A DNA stretch of 46,496 nucleotides from assembly GCF_021699055.1 (NCBI RefSeq), contig NZ_SSXC01000069.1, positions 1 to 46,496 of the forward strand, given 5' to 3'. The translations under genes and the position numbers were made by a program. The notes beneath the pieces are model-generated. The model was given only the letters and a program-made list of their open reading frames with translations. It was not told where the DNA came from and searched no databases. This DNA is from Blastococcus sp. MG754426 (GTDB taxonomy: Bacteria > Actinomycetota > Actinomycetes > Mycobacteriales > Geodermatophilaceae). This document shows, piece after piece, positions 8,501 through 15,626 of this stretch (within the stretch, counting starts at the first letter, position 1; each line of letters begins with the position of its first letter).

Positions 8501-9871
8501 CGCGGTCAGCTCCGCGACGCGGGCGGCCACCGTCTCGGTGTCGGTGCCGACGAGCGCGACGGGCCCCTCGCCGTCGGCCGGGCGGGCGTGCGGCAGCCAG
8601 CGCACCCAGGTCCAGCCCGCCCCGCCCCCCGGCGCGAGCAGGGTGAGCCCGAGGTCGCGCGGCGGGTGGGTGACCGCGAGCTGGAGCACCACCCAGCGCA
8701 GCAGCCCGGCGAGCGGCCCGGCGGGCCCGGCCAGCCCGACCACGCCGGCCTCGCCCAGCGGCACCACCACGGGGACGGCGTGCACGGTGCGCTGCTCGGG
8801 CGGCTCGCCACCGCCGGCGCGGTCGACGACCACGCGGGCGGGGAGGTCGGCCGCGCCCAGGCGCAGGTCGAGGGCGTCGGGGTCGGTGCGGCGCCGCTCC
8901 CACAGCCGCCGGCCGGGCAGGACGGCGGTGAGCAGGGCGGTCGCCGGATCGGGGTGGGCGTCGCGCCGGCGGGCGGTCTCCTCGGCCACCGCGGCGTCGA
9001 TCCGCTCCCGGGCGCGGGCGAGCTCCCGCTCGTGACCGGCCCGCTCCTGGCGCTGCTCGCGGGCGCTCTGCCGCCGGTCGGCGACGGTGTTGCCGATCAG
9101 CATCACCGGGCTCGCCACGGCGAACACCAGGTACAGCGGCGAGCGCATGACGGCGGCGAGCACGACGCCGACCAGCAGCGGTGCCAGCACCATGAGCCAG
9201 GGCAGGCGGCGGGGATCGCGGCCCGTCGGCGCCTGCGGCAGCTGCACCCGCACCTCGTGCGCCGACGGCAGGAGCCGGGGGGCGCGGACGAGAGCGCGCG
9301 TCCCCGGGCCGGCCGGCTCGACCGCGGCGTCGGCGACCGGGGCGGGCCCGACCACCAGCTGGGTGTCGCCGAGCTGCACGACCTGCCCGGGTGCCACCGG
9401 CACGTCGTCGTCCTCCGGCACGGGCGCGCCCTCGAGCGTGGTGCCGTTGGCCGAGCCGAGGTCGCGCAACGTGGCGCCGTCCGCCCCCAGCCGCAGCAGC
9501 GCGTGCCGGCGGGACACGGCCGGGTCGGCGAGGCCGAACGGGCCGCTGCGGCCGAGCTCGTGCTCCCCGACCGGCAGCTCGGCGACCAGACCGCTGCCCG
9601 GGCCGCTGAGCACCCGCAGCTGCCAGCCGCGGGGCGGTGACGCGGCGGCGCCGGGGGTCAGGTGGACGACGGCGCCGTCGACGAGGTCGCTGTCCCCCAC
9701 CGGCTGCCCGGCGTCGAGCCGCATCCCGGAGAGCCACACGCCGCGGGCGGGCACGCCGGCCACCCGGGCCAGCTCCGCGCCGAACCGGCCGACCGGCAGG
9801 TCGTCGTCCACGTCGGCGAGGACGTCCAGCGAGGTGCCGTCGTCCTGGGCGATGCTCAGCTGGACCCGCAC
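5540..9871 (-). CDS. FHA-FtsK/SpoIIIE ATPase, EssC/EccC type (type VII secretion)
   Basis: This 1443-aa membrane ATPase has the EssC layout. Residues 1-75 form a small ubiquitin/FHA-like fold. An FHA domain follows at about 80-170, with GRSGPFGL, the phosphothreonine-reading SRRH and GSANGTTLEG. Two membrane helices lie at about 222-262. Three FtsK-type ATPase modules follow. The first has an intact Walker A near residue 640 (GTTGAGKSE) and Walker B LLIVIDEFASL near 747, plus LLLATQRPSG. The second and third Walker A sites near 975 (GSPKSGRSQ) and 1269 (GPVRSGRST) have Arg in place of Lys, as expected for degenerate regulatory modules. The GTG start is leaderless, 6 nt after a TACCGT box. No other ESX core gene (EccB, EccD, EccE or mycosin) is in the window. 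Confidence 0.9.
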   Translation of the reverse strand: MRVQLSIAQDDGTSLDVLADVDDDLPVGRFGAELARVAGVPARGVWLSGMRLDAGQPVGDSDLVDGAVVHLTPGAAASPPRGWQLRVLSGPGSGLVAELPVGEHELGRSGPFGLADPAVSRRHALLRLGADGATLRDLGSANGTTLEGAPVPEDDDVPVAPGQVVQLGDTQLVVGPAPVADAAVEPAGPGTRALVRAPRLLPSAHEVRVQLPQAPTGRDPRRLPWLMVLAPLLVGVVLAAVMRSPLYLVFAVASPVMLIGNTVADRRQSAREQRQERAGHERELARARERIDAAVAEETARRRDAHPDPATALLTAVLPGRRLWERRRTDPDALDLRLGAADLPARVVVDRAGGGEPPEQRTVHAVPVVVPLGEAGVVGLAGPAGPLAGLLRWVVLQLAVTHPPRDLGLTLLAPGGGAGWTWVRWLPHARPADGEGPVALVGTDTETVAARVAELTALVRARRAASTGRALPESFPAHVLVVDGYRALRATPGLAQLLQDGPAVGVYAVCADEEERFLPESATATALLDPADEARLVLRRSGHDPVPAVLAEPVPVELAERAARALAPLRDVAPEDDAVLPGSVRLLDLLGLEPPTADGVRARWQLEGRSTRLVAGAGLHGPFTLDLRTDGPHGLVAGTTGAGKSELLQTVIASLAVANRPDALNLVLVDYKGGSAFEDCVHLPHTVGMVTDLDPHLVRRALTSLRAELTHREHRLADAGVKDVEDYVALQAREPGRPPLPRLLIVIDEFASLARELPEFVTGLVDVAQRGRSLGIHLLLATQRPSGVVSPEIRANTNLRISLRVTDGADSSDVLDAPDAARIAKSAPGRGFARLGHGALVPFQAARIGGRRPGRRSTASPAPSVVPVGWHQLGYAPPRKPATAARASDDEVTDLSVLVGAVRAAAEADGVPAQRSPWLPALPARVPVTDLGAPEGGASPTWLPYGLQDVPATQERRVAAFDPAADGHLLVVGSPKSGRSQLLRTLAGAAGSRCSTADLHLYALDCGNGALLPVADLPHCGAVVTRTQTERAARLLDRLARELERRQQVLAEGGFADVAEQRRSVPAGERLPHVLLMLDRWEGFTPVLGELDGGRLTDVVTALAREGASAGISLVITGDRSLGTGRLSSLTDGRLVMRLADRGDYPLVGVPGRQVPDWLPPGRAVTVEGAVETQVALLGEDASGQGQAAALAAIAEEAHVRDALVPPEARPFRVDVLPARLGFEAAWDLRPADAGPGFALVGVGGDELAAAGPDLVERGPAFVVAGPVRSGRSTLLAVMAESLLRRGSAVVVCAPRPSPLRALAGRPGVLDVVVDAAAPADRWRELLAAEPARPLVLLLDDGEVLRDCPAGEVFRAVVRGEVPGRGLVLGGNADALCTGLSGWQVEVRKVRQGVLLSPQGSTDGDLIGVRVPRGALGGPVRPGRGLLHLGDGALRTIAVPTVP

Positions 9872-9877
9872 GTCCGG

Positions 9878-9883
9878 ACGGTA
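9878..9883 (-). promoter_or_regulatory. Leaderless -10 box of the EssC-like gene
   Basis: The minus strand reads TACCGT, then 6 nt, then the GTG start at 9871. The same geometry recurs at many genes in this window, and no ribosome site precedes the GTG. Confidence 0.5.
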
Positions 9884-9943
9884 GGCGGACGCGCCGGTAC
9901 CGGGCCGGCGCGGCTGTGGAAAACCCCGGGGCGCGGGCGCCGG

Positions 9944-10636
9944 TCAGTTCCCGGCGTCCTCCCCCAGCAGCTCCCGGGTGGCCGCCCCCACCGGGTCCCG
10001 CCGGGTCGGCAGCCGCTGCACCTCGGGCAGGAAGTCGGTGCGGTACTCCTCGAACAGCTCGCGCAGGCGCACGGCCGGGTCCTTCTCCGAGTCCACCCGG
10101 ATGTCCCAGAGCGGGTAGGCCTCCGTGCCGAGCACCAGCACGTGCCCCGAGCGGGCTCCCTCGGTGTCGCCGCCGGTGGACTCGCCGGCCTCCACGGCGA
10201 GCACCAGCCGCTCCGCGAGCTCCCGGTCGCGGTGGGCGTGGAACGCCTCCGACGCCGCCTCGAGCGTGTGCCGGCCGACCAGGCGGTTGCCCGACACGAC
10301 CACCGCGTCGTCCTCCAGGTGGCCCGACCAGCCCGGCGTGCGCTCGCCGGTCCACGCCGCGGTGCAGCCGTTGCGGTCGACGATCCCGACCTGGCGCACG
10401 TCGCGCCCGGGGTCGCGCCGCAGCACCTCCCCCAGGGCGGCCGGCGCCTCCAGCCCCTCGGCCATCAGGCGGAGCCCGTCCAGCGCGAGGTAGGGGTTCA
10501 TCGACGCCTGCGACGCGGCGGCGCCGACGCCCGGCGACGCATGCCCCACGAGCTTGCCGACCCCCATGAGCGCGGTCAGGGCGCCGACGCCGAACTCGCC
10601 GGTGTGCGGGCACCGCGCCACGATCGAGAAGGTCAT
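9944..10636 (-). CDS. DUF1028 family protein
   Basis: This 230-aa protein matches the DUF1028 family, predicted Ntn-hydrolase-like proteins of unknown role. The N-terminus MTFSIVARCPHTGEFGVG, the small-residue segment SPGVGAAASQASMNPYL and the central GNRLVGRHTLEA are typical; in the family the Ser near the N-terminus is the suspected nucleophile. The C-terminal part (residues 150-230) continues with VLGTEAYPLWDIRVD and an acidic tail. Bacterial members often sit with amino-acid or peptide metabolism genes, but nothing here fixes the substrate. It lies upstream of the EssC-like gene on the same strand, with a 72-bp gap and a separate promoter for that gene, so a functional link is not implied. 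A GGAG site precedes the ATG at 10636. Confidence 0.85.
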   Translation of the reverse strand: MTFSIVARCPHTGEFGVGALTALMGVGKLVGHASPGVGAAASQASMNPYLALDGLRLMAEGLEAPAALGEVLRRDPGRDVRQVGIVDRNGCTAAWTGERTPGWSGHLEDDAVVVSGNRLVGRHTLEAASEAFHAHRDRELAERLVLAVEAGESTGGDTEGARSGHVLVLGTEAYPLWDIRVDSEKDPAVRLRELFEEYRTDFLPEVQRLPTRRDPVGAATRELLGEDAGN

Positions 10637-10710
10637 GCCGGGTCTCCGTCCGTCGCTGGTCGTCCCGCCGCTCCTGCCCCTCCCGCGCGGCGCTCAACCG
10701 GCCCGGCTGC

Positions 10711-11646
10711 TCAGAAGGTCAGCACGAGCCGGCCGCGCACGCCACCGGCCTCCAGCACGCGGTGGGCCTCGGCCGCCTGCTCGGCCGGGAAGGTCCGTGC
10801 CACGCGGAGGGTCAGCGCACCTTCCTCCACCTGCTGCCGGAGCCGGTCGAGGGCGGCGCGGTCGGTGGCGACCTTGCGCACCATCGTCGGGAAGAAGCGC
10901 AGCCCGCGCTCCCCGTTGCCGCGGTAGCCGCGCACCGTCGCGACCGCGCCCCCGTCGCGCACCGCAGGGAGCACCGCCTCGCCCTGGACCGAGCCGTCGG
11001 CCAGCCCGTGCACGCCGTCCGGGACGTGCTCCCGGATGCGGGTGGCGACGTCGTCCCCGCGGCGGACCACCACGTCGGCACCGAGGCCGCGCACCAGCTC
11101 CTCGTCGGCCGCCGAGGCGTCGGCGACCACGGTGAGGCCGTCGGCCTTGGCCAGCTGGACGACGTACCCGCCGTAGGCCCCGGCCGCGCCGGTCACCGCG
11201 AGCACCTCGCCGGACCGCAGCCCCATGAGGTCGAGCGAGAAGCGGGCGGTGAGCCCGTTCATCGGCAGGGTCGACGCCTCCACCGCCGTCGCCCCGGCCG
11301 GCGCGCGGACGACGGAGTCGCCGGGCAGCACCTTGTCCTCCCGGTAGGCGCCGAACGGGCCGAAGGGCACGACGATGCCCATCGCCAGGTCGCCGACGGA
11401 CAGGTGGTCCACGCCCTCGCCGAGCTCGGTGACGACGCCGGCGACGTCCATGCCGGGCACCCACGGCGGGGTCTTCACCGGGTCGCGCTCGGCGTAGGCG
11501 CCGCTGCGGGCGTGGGTGTCGGTGGGGCTGACCGCGGCCGCCTGGACCCGCAGCCGCACCTCACCCGGCCCCAGGGGCTCGGGCTCCACGTCGACGATGC
11601 GCAGGGCCTCCGGCCCGCCGAACTCGGTCACTCCCGCTGCACGCAT
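10711..11646 (-). CDS. Zinc-independent medium-chain NADPH:quinone oxidoreductase
   Basis: This 311-aa protein is a medium-chain dehydrogenase/reductase of the quinone oxidoreductase branch. The N-terminal GroES-like domain starts [19 protein letters not shown] and contains [12 protein letters not shown]. The nucleotide-binding Rossmann fold has [18 protein letters not shown] (AXXGXXG type, NADPH). The Cys/His ligands for catalytic and structural zinc are absent. The end, [15 protein letters not shown], is typical of the family. I chose the ATG at 11646 because the family begins at MRAAG; the longer in-frame extension to 11748 would run through a repeated palindrome. It lies downstream of the acyl-CoA dehydrogenase gene but is separated from it by a terminator hairpin, so it is probably its own unit. 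The substrate is unknown. Confidence 0.88.
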   Translation of the reverse strand: MRAAGVTEFGGPEALRIVDVEPEPLGPGEVRLRVQAAAVSPTDTHARSGAYAERDPVKTPPWVPGMDVAGVVTELGEGVDHLSVGDLAMGIVVPFGPFGAYREDKVLPGDSVVRAPAGATAVEASTLPMNGLTARFSLDLMGLRSGEVLAVTGAAGAYGGYVVQLAKADGLTVVADASAADEELVRGLGADVVVRRGDDVATRIREHVPDGVHGLADGSVQGEAVLPAVRDGGAVATVRGYRGNGERGLRFFPTMVRKVATDRAALDRLRQQVEEGALTLRVARTFPAEQAAEAHRVLEAGGVRGRLVLTF

Positions 11647-11693
11647 GCCCCCCTGCCTACACCCCCGCCCGCGAGGGGCCGGACAGGGCCGAC

Positions 11694-11741
11694 GGGCAGT
11701 GGCGCTCTGCCCACCCTCGAGGGGCAGGACGCTACTGCCCC
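11694..11741. repeat. REP-like palindrome, copy 1
   Basis: Arms 11694-11712 and 11722-11740 are inverted copies differing at 3 of 19 positions around a short centre. Each arm is also a small hairpin (GGGCAG and CTGCCC). The core GTRGCGCTCTGCCC recurs in the palindrome at 34967-35013, so the two look like members of one extragenic repeat family. Confidence 0.55.
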
Positions 11742-11753
11742 CGCACACGGCTC

Positions 11754-11782
11754 GGCCCCGCTCCTCGTCGAGGAGCGGGGCC
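11754..11782 (-). terminator. Terminator of the acyl-CoA dehydrogenase gene
   Basis: A perfect inverted repeat with 14-bp arms (11754-11767 and 11769-11782) sits 12 bases after the acyl-CoA dehydrogenase stop on the minus strand. The folded hairpin would have a short CGTCG-type loop. No U tract is present. Confidence 0.65.
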
Positions 11783-11794
11783 GGGTCCGGGTGC

Positions 11795-12994
11795 TCAGCC
11801 CTTGAGCTTGTAGGTCTTGAGCAGACCCCGGCTGATGATCGTCTTCTGGATCTCGCTGGTGCCCTCGCCGATGAGCAGGAACGGCGCCTCGCGCATGAGG
11901 CGCTCGATCTCGTACTCCTTGGAGTAGCCGTAGCCGCCGTGGATCCGGAAGGACTGCGTGGTCACCTCGGCGCAGTACTCGCTGGCGATCAGCTTGGCCA
12001 TGCCGGCCTCGACGTCGTTGCGCTTGCCGGCGTCCTTGAGGCGGGCGGCGTTGACCATCATCAGGTGGGCGGCCTCGACCTTGGTCGCCATCTCGGCCAG
12101 CTGGAAGGCGATCGCCTGGTGCTGGGCGATGGGCTTGCCGAAGGTCTCCCGCTGCTGGGCGTAGGCGACGGCGAGCTCGAAGGCGCGGATGGAGATGCCG
12201 CAGGCGCGCGCCGCGACGTTGACCCGGCCGACCTCGACGCCGTCCATCATCTGGGCGAAGCCGCGGCCCGGCTCACCGCCGAGGATGTCGGACGCCTCCG
12301 CGCGGTAGCCGTCGAACACCAGCTCGGTGGTGTCGACGCCCTTGTAACCCATCTTGTCGATCTTGCCGGGGATGGTCAGCCCCGGCTTGACCTCGCCGAA
12401 GCCGGCCGGCTTCTCCACGAGGAACGTGGTGAGGTTCTGGTGCGCCTTCTCCGCGCCCTCGTCGGTGCGCACCAGCGCCGCGACCAGGGTGGAGCTGCCG
12501 CCGTTGGTCAGCCACATCTTCTGGCCGTCGATGACGTAGCCGCCGTCGGCCTGCTTGACCGCCTTGGTGCGGATGCCGGCGACGTCGGAGCCCAGCCCCG
12601 GCTCGGACATCGAGAACGCGCCGCGCACCTCGCCGGTGGCCATGCGGGGCAGGTAGTGGTCCTTCTGCTCCTGCGTGCCGTGCTGCTTGATCATGTACGC
12701 GACGATGAAGTGCGTGTTGATGACGCCGGAGACGCTCATCCAGCCGCGGGCGATCTCCTCGACCACCAGCGCGTAGGTGAGCAGCGACTCGCCGAGACCG
12801 CCGTACTCCTCGGGGATCATCAGCCCGAAGATGCCGAGCTCCTTGAGGCCGTCGACGATCTCCTGCGGGTAGGCGTCGGCGTGCTCGAGCTCCTGCGCGT
12901 GCGGGATGATCTCCTTGTCGACGAAGTTCCTGACCGTCGACAGGATCTCCTGCTGGATGTCGGTCAGGTCGGCGGTCTGGGCCAGTCGCGTCAC
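11795..12994 (-). CDS. Acyl-CoA dehydrogenase
   Basis: This 399-aa flavoprotein catalyses the alpha,beta-desaturation of an acyl-CoA, passing electrons to ETF. It has the N-terminal helical domain (to about 120), the middle beta domain with the FAD/substrate motif FSMSEPGLGSDVAGI and KMWLTNGG, and the C-terminal helical domain with RETFGKPIAQHQA and RIHGGYGYSKEYEIERLMR. The catalytic glutamate is in LIGEGTSEIQ, the position used by short/medium-chain and isovaleryl-type enzymes. A GAGGAG ribosome site precedes the GTG at 12994. No ETF or other beta-oxidation gene is adjacent, so chain length and pathway are not resolved; the CoA-ester lyase at 13598 nearby is the only other CoA-thioester enzyme. 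Confidence 0.95.
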   Translation of the reverse strand: MTRLAQTADLTDIQQEILSTVRNFVDKEIIPHAQELEHADAYPQEIVDGLKELGIFGLMIPEEYGGLGESLLTYALVVEEIARGWMSVSGVINTHFIVAYMIKQHGTQEQKDHYLPRMATGEVRGAFSMSEPGLGSDVAGIRTKAVKQADGGYVIDGQKMWLTNGGSSTLVAALVRTDEGAEKAHQNLTTFLVEKPAGFGEVKPGLTIPGKIDKMGYKGVDTTELVFDGYRAEASDILGGEPGRGFAQMMDGVEVGRVNVAARACGISIRAFELAVAYAQQRETFGKPIAQHQAIAFQLAEMATKVEAAHLMMVNAARLKDAGKRNDVEAGMAKLIASEYCAEVTTQSFRIHGGYGYSKEYEIERLMREAPFLLIGEGTSEIQKTIISRGLLKTYKLKG

Positions 12995-13157
12995 AGGTTC
13001 GCTCCTCGGGGGACCTCGGTGTCCGGGCTACCGGTGAGTATGGGCCACCGGGAGGGCGCCCTCGGCGTGCGCTCGGTCACTCCCGGGTGCGGCCGGACGC
13101 GAGTGCGGGATGCCGGGCGGCGGTGCGGTGGTCCGACCGCCCGCGGAGGACGCGGGC

Positions 13158-13163
13158 TAGCGT
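13158..13163 (+). promoter_or_regulatory. Leaderless -10 box of the DUF4190-type gene
   Basis: TAGCGT is followed by 7 nt and the GTG at 13171, which fixes the start used for that gene. Confidence 0.5.
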
Positions 13164-13170
13164 GCCGCGG

Positions 13171-13521
13171 GTGACCTCCCGCGACGAGTCGCCGTACGGC
13201 GGCACCACCCCCGGTTACGGCCCCCCGCCCGGCTACGGGCAGCCCTACGGCCTGCCCCCGGGGTACGGCCCTCCGCAGTGGGGCCGGCCGACCAACACCC
13301 TGGCGATCCTCGCCCTGGTGATGGCGTTCGTCTTCGCGCCGGCCGGGCTGGTGCTGGGCATCGTGGCCCGCAGGCAGATCCGCCGGACCGGCGAGGACGG
13401 CGCCGGGCTCGCGCTGGCCGGGATCATCGTCGGCGCCGTGGTGACCGGCTTCTTCGTGCTGGTCGTCCTGCTCTGGATCGCCGCCTTCGCGACCCTGACC
13501 AGCACCGGGTTCGGCCCCTGA
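13171..13521 (+). CDS. Small DUF4190-type membrane protein
   Basis: This 116-aa protein has a Pro/Gly/Tyr-rich cytoplasmic head (repeats of the PPGYG and PGYGPP kind, residues 8-42), then two hydrophobic helices. The first (about 48-70, TLAILALVMAFVFAPAGLVL) leads into the family signature GIVARRQIRRTGEDGAGLALAGI; the second is VVTGFFVLVVLLWIAAFA. This is the layout of DUF4190 proteins, which are common in actinobacteria and have no defined role. The start is the GTG at 13171 because a TAGCGT box lies 7 nt before it; the in-frame ATG at 13087 would add an Arg-rich stretch covering the promoter. Confidence 0.8.
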   Translation: MTSRDESPYGGTTPGYGPPPGYGQPYGLPPGYGPPQWGRPTNTLAILALVMAFVFAPAGLVLGIVARRQIRRTGEDGAGLALAGIIVGAVVTGFFVLVVLLWIAAFATLTSTGFGP

Positions 13522-13555
13522 GCCCGACCCTCAGCCCTCACGCGCTCGGGCCGAG

Positions 13556-13591
13556 CCTCCGGACGGGGCCGACCCGGGCCCCGTCCGGAGG
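13556..13591. terminator. Bidirectional terminator hairpin
   Basis: A perfect 15-bp inverted repeat (13556-13570 and 13577-13591) with a 6-nt loop lies between the convergent DUF4190-type and CoA-lyase genes and starts 35 bases after the first stop and 7 bases before the second. Confidence 0.75.
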
Positions 13592-13597
13592 GAGAGC

Positions 13598-14551
13598 TCA
13601 GCTCTCCGGCGGGGTGAAGGACGACGTCCGCTGCAGACCGGCGGCCCGGCCCTTGCCCGCGATGACCAGCGCCATCTTGCGGCTGGCCTCGTCGATCATC
13701 TCGTCGCCCAGCATCGCCGAGCCCTTCTTGCCCCCGGCCTCCGACGTCGCCCAGTCGTAGGCGTCGAGGATCAGCTCGGCGTGGTCGTAGTCCTCCTGCG
13801 ACGGCGCGTAGATCTCGTTGGCGGCGTCGATCTGACCCGGGTGCAGCACCCACTTGCCGTCGAAGCCGAGCATCGCCGAGCGCTTGGCGACCTCCTCGAA
13901 GGCGGGCACGTCGCGCACCTGCAGGAACGGGCCGTCGATGGCCTGCACGCCGCGGGCGCGGGCGGCCATGAGGATCTGCATGAGGATGTAGTGGAACGGG
14001 TCGCCCGGGTAGTCGGGGTGCAGGGCGCCGACCACCAGGGACTTCATGTTGATGCTGGCCATGAAGTCGGCCGGGCCGAAGATGATCGTCTCGATGCGGT
14101 CGCTGGCGAACGCGATGTCGTTGACGTTGATCAGGCCCTGCGCGGTCTCGATCTGCGCCTCGATGCCGATCCGGCCGACCTCGTAGCCGTTGGCCTTCTC
14201 GATCTGGGTCAGCAGCATGTCCAGCGCCTTGACCTGGGCGGCGTCCTGGACCTTCGGCAGCATGATGCAGTCGAGGTTCGCGCCGGCCCCGCCGACGACC
14301 TCCAGCACGTCCTGGAAGGTCCACTCCGTCGTCCAGTCGTTGACCCGGACGGTGCGGATCTTCTCGCCCCAGCCACCCTCGTTCAGGGCCGCGACGATGT
14401 TCTTGCGGGCGCCGGGCTTGGCCAGCGGGGCGCACGCGTCCTCGAGGTCGAGGAAGACCTGGTCGGCCGGCAGCCCCTTGGCCTTCTCCAGGAACCGGGG
14501 GTTGCTGCCCGGGACGGCGAGGTTGGAACGACGGGATCGGAGCTCGGCCAC
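13598..14551 (-). CDS. CoA ester lyase, malyl-CoA lyase-like (HpcH/HpaI, CitE superfamily)
   Basis: This 317-aa TIM-barrel enzyme cleaves or forms a C-C bond in a CoA ester. It shows the superfamily motifs RRSNLAVPGSNPRFLEKA (CoA/phosphate loop), VFLDLEDACAP (metal-ligand region), a conserved Arg in RTVRVNDW, LDCIMLPKV, a second metal-ligand Glu in EAQIETAQGL, and IIFGPADFMASINM. The C-terminal KWVLHPGQIDAANEIYAPS is closer to malyl-CoA/beta-methylmalyl-CoA lyases such as Mcl1 than to the short CitE subunit, and the 'WGEKIRTVRVN' spacing also matches those enzymes. Candidate substrates are malyl-CoA, citramalyl-CoA or methylmalyl-CoA. A GGAGG site precedes the GTG at 14551. No glyoxylate or ethylmalonyl pathway gene lies beside it. 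Confidence 0.85.
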   Translation of the reverse strand: MAELRSRRSNLAVPGSNPRFLEKAKGLPADQVFLDLEDACAPLAKPGARKNIVAALNEGGWGEKIRTVRVNDWTTEWTFQDVLEVVGGAGANLDCIMLPKVQDAAQVKALDMLLTQIEKANGYEVGRIGIEAQIETAQGLINVNDIAFASDRIETIIFGPADFMASINMKSLVVGALHPDYPGDPFHYILMQILMAARARGVQAIDGPFLQVRDVPAFEEVAKRSAMLGFDGKWVLHPGQIDAANEIYAPSQEDYDHAELILDAYDWATSEAGGKKGSAMLGDEMIDEASRKMALVIAGKGRAAGLQRTSSFTPPES

Positions 14552-14699
14552 GGTGCCTCCGCTAGGGATCGGAAATCTCGGCTACCGGAGGGTAGCGACG
14601 CCGCTCCGCGGCCCCCGACCCCCATCGACGAGCGCCAGCCGGCCGCGTCGCAGGGGCCCGCCGCGAGCCTGTGAGTGGTGGGGGCGACGGGGTCCTTCC

Positions 14700-15626
14700 T
14701 CAGGTCGCCGGCTCGACCAGCGTCGCCGGGCGGCCGGCCCGCACCACCATCGCCACCCCGGCCACCACGAGCAGCACCCCGGGCAGGGCCAGCAGCGGCG
14801 GCACCTGCTGCAGCAGGACGAGCGCGAACAGCAGCGCGCCGGGCACCTCGAGCAGCACGGCGAGGCTCACCACCGTCGGGCCCACCGAGGAGAGCACAAG
14901 GTTGAGCAGGGTGTGCCCGAACAGCTGCGCGGAGACGGTGACGCCCGCGATCAGCCACCAGTCGCGCGCCGCGAAGCCGGTGAGCGGCGCGTCGAGGGCC
15001 ACGGCCGCGACGGCGATCACCACCGCGCAGACCGAGTAGCAGACGATGACGTACGCCGAGGTGGCCAGCCGCTGCCGCGCACGGGCCCCGGCCAGCACGT
15101 ATCCCCCGGCGCAGACGGCGCCCAGCAGGGCCAGCCCGTCACCGGCCAGCGCCTCGGCGCTCACGGTCACGTCCACCCCGACGACGAGCACGACACCGGC
15201 GAAGGCCAGCAGCAGGCCCCACCACACCGCGGGCGGCAGACGGACGCCGGAGACGCGCGCGGCGAGGGCCGTCCAGATCGGCGTGGTCGTGACCAGCGCG
15301 ACCGAGGCCGCCACCGTCGTCATCGACAGGCTGGGCAGCCAGGCGGCGAAGTGGGCGGCGAGGAACAGCCCCGCGACGACGGAGCTGCCCAGGTCGCGCC
15401 ACCGGAGCCCGACGAGCGTGGCGCGCTCGCTGGTGAGCAGCACCGGGAGCAGCGCGGCAGCGGCCGCGGCATTGCGCCAGAACGCCAGCGCCAGCATCGG
15501 CGCGGTGACCATCGCGGTCAGCGGGGCGGAGAGGGAGACGCCGAGGACCGCGAGGACGATCAGCCCGGAGTCCCGTCCCCCGGGCCGGTGCAGCGCCCAG
15601 GCGGTGGCCGCGGGTGCGGCGCTCAG
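14700..15626 (-). CDS. EamA/DMT family transporter (probable CTG start)
   Basis: This is an integral membrane protein of about 308 aa with two EamA repeats (residues about 20-145 and 165-295) and roughly ten hydrophobic helices, the usual drug/metabolite exporter layout. The ARARQRLATSAYVIV loop and the C-terminal GVLLVVAGVAMVVRAGRP are typical. The start is odd: the first helix must begin near 15,600, but the frame holds no ATG, GTG or TTG between there and a GTG at 15719 that lies 97 bases inside phzF. A CTG at 15626 overlaps the phzF stop as CTGA, matching the 4-base overlaps seen elsewhere in the window, so I chose it. The longer alternative adds 31 mostly Arg/Gly residues that look like out-of-frame phzF. 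The substrate is unknown. Confidence 0.8.
   Translation of the reverse strand: MSAAPAATAWALHRPGGRDSGLIVLAVLGVSLSAPLTAMVTAPMLALAFWRNAAAAAALLPVLLTSERATLVGLRWRDLGSSVVAGLFLAAHFAAWLPSLSMTTVAASVALVTTTPIWTALAARVSGVRLPPAVWWGLLLAFAGVVLVVGVDVTVSAEALAGDGLALLGAVCAGGYVLAGARARQRLATSAYVIVCYSVCAVVIAVAAVALDAPLTGFAARDWWLIAGVTVSAQLFGHTLLNLVLSSVGPTVVSLAVLLEVPGALLFALVLLQQVPPLLALPGVLLVVAGVAMVVRAGRPATLVEPAT

Noticed and set aside
7541-9640. 699-codon plus-strand frame opposite the EssC-like gene
   Set aside because: Antisense shadow of the ATPase gene without domain signal.
5337-10697. 1786-codon minus-strand frame over the EssC-like gene
   Set aside because: Extremely Arg/Gly/Ala-rich and overlapping three recognised genes in another frame; a GC-rich shadow frame.
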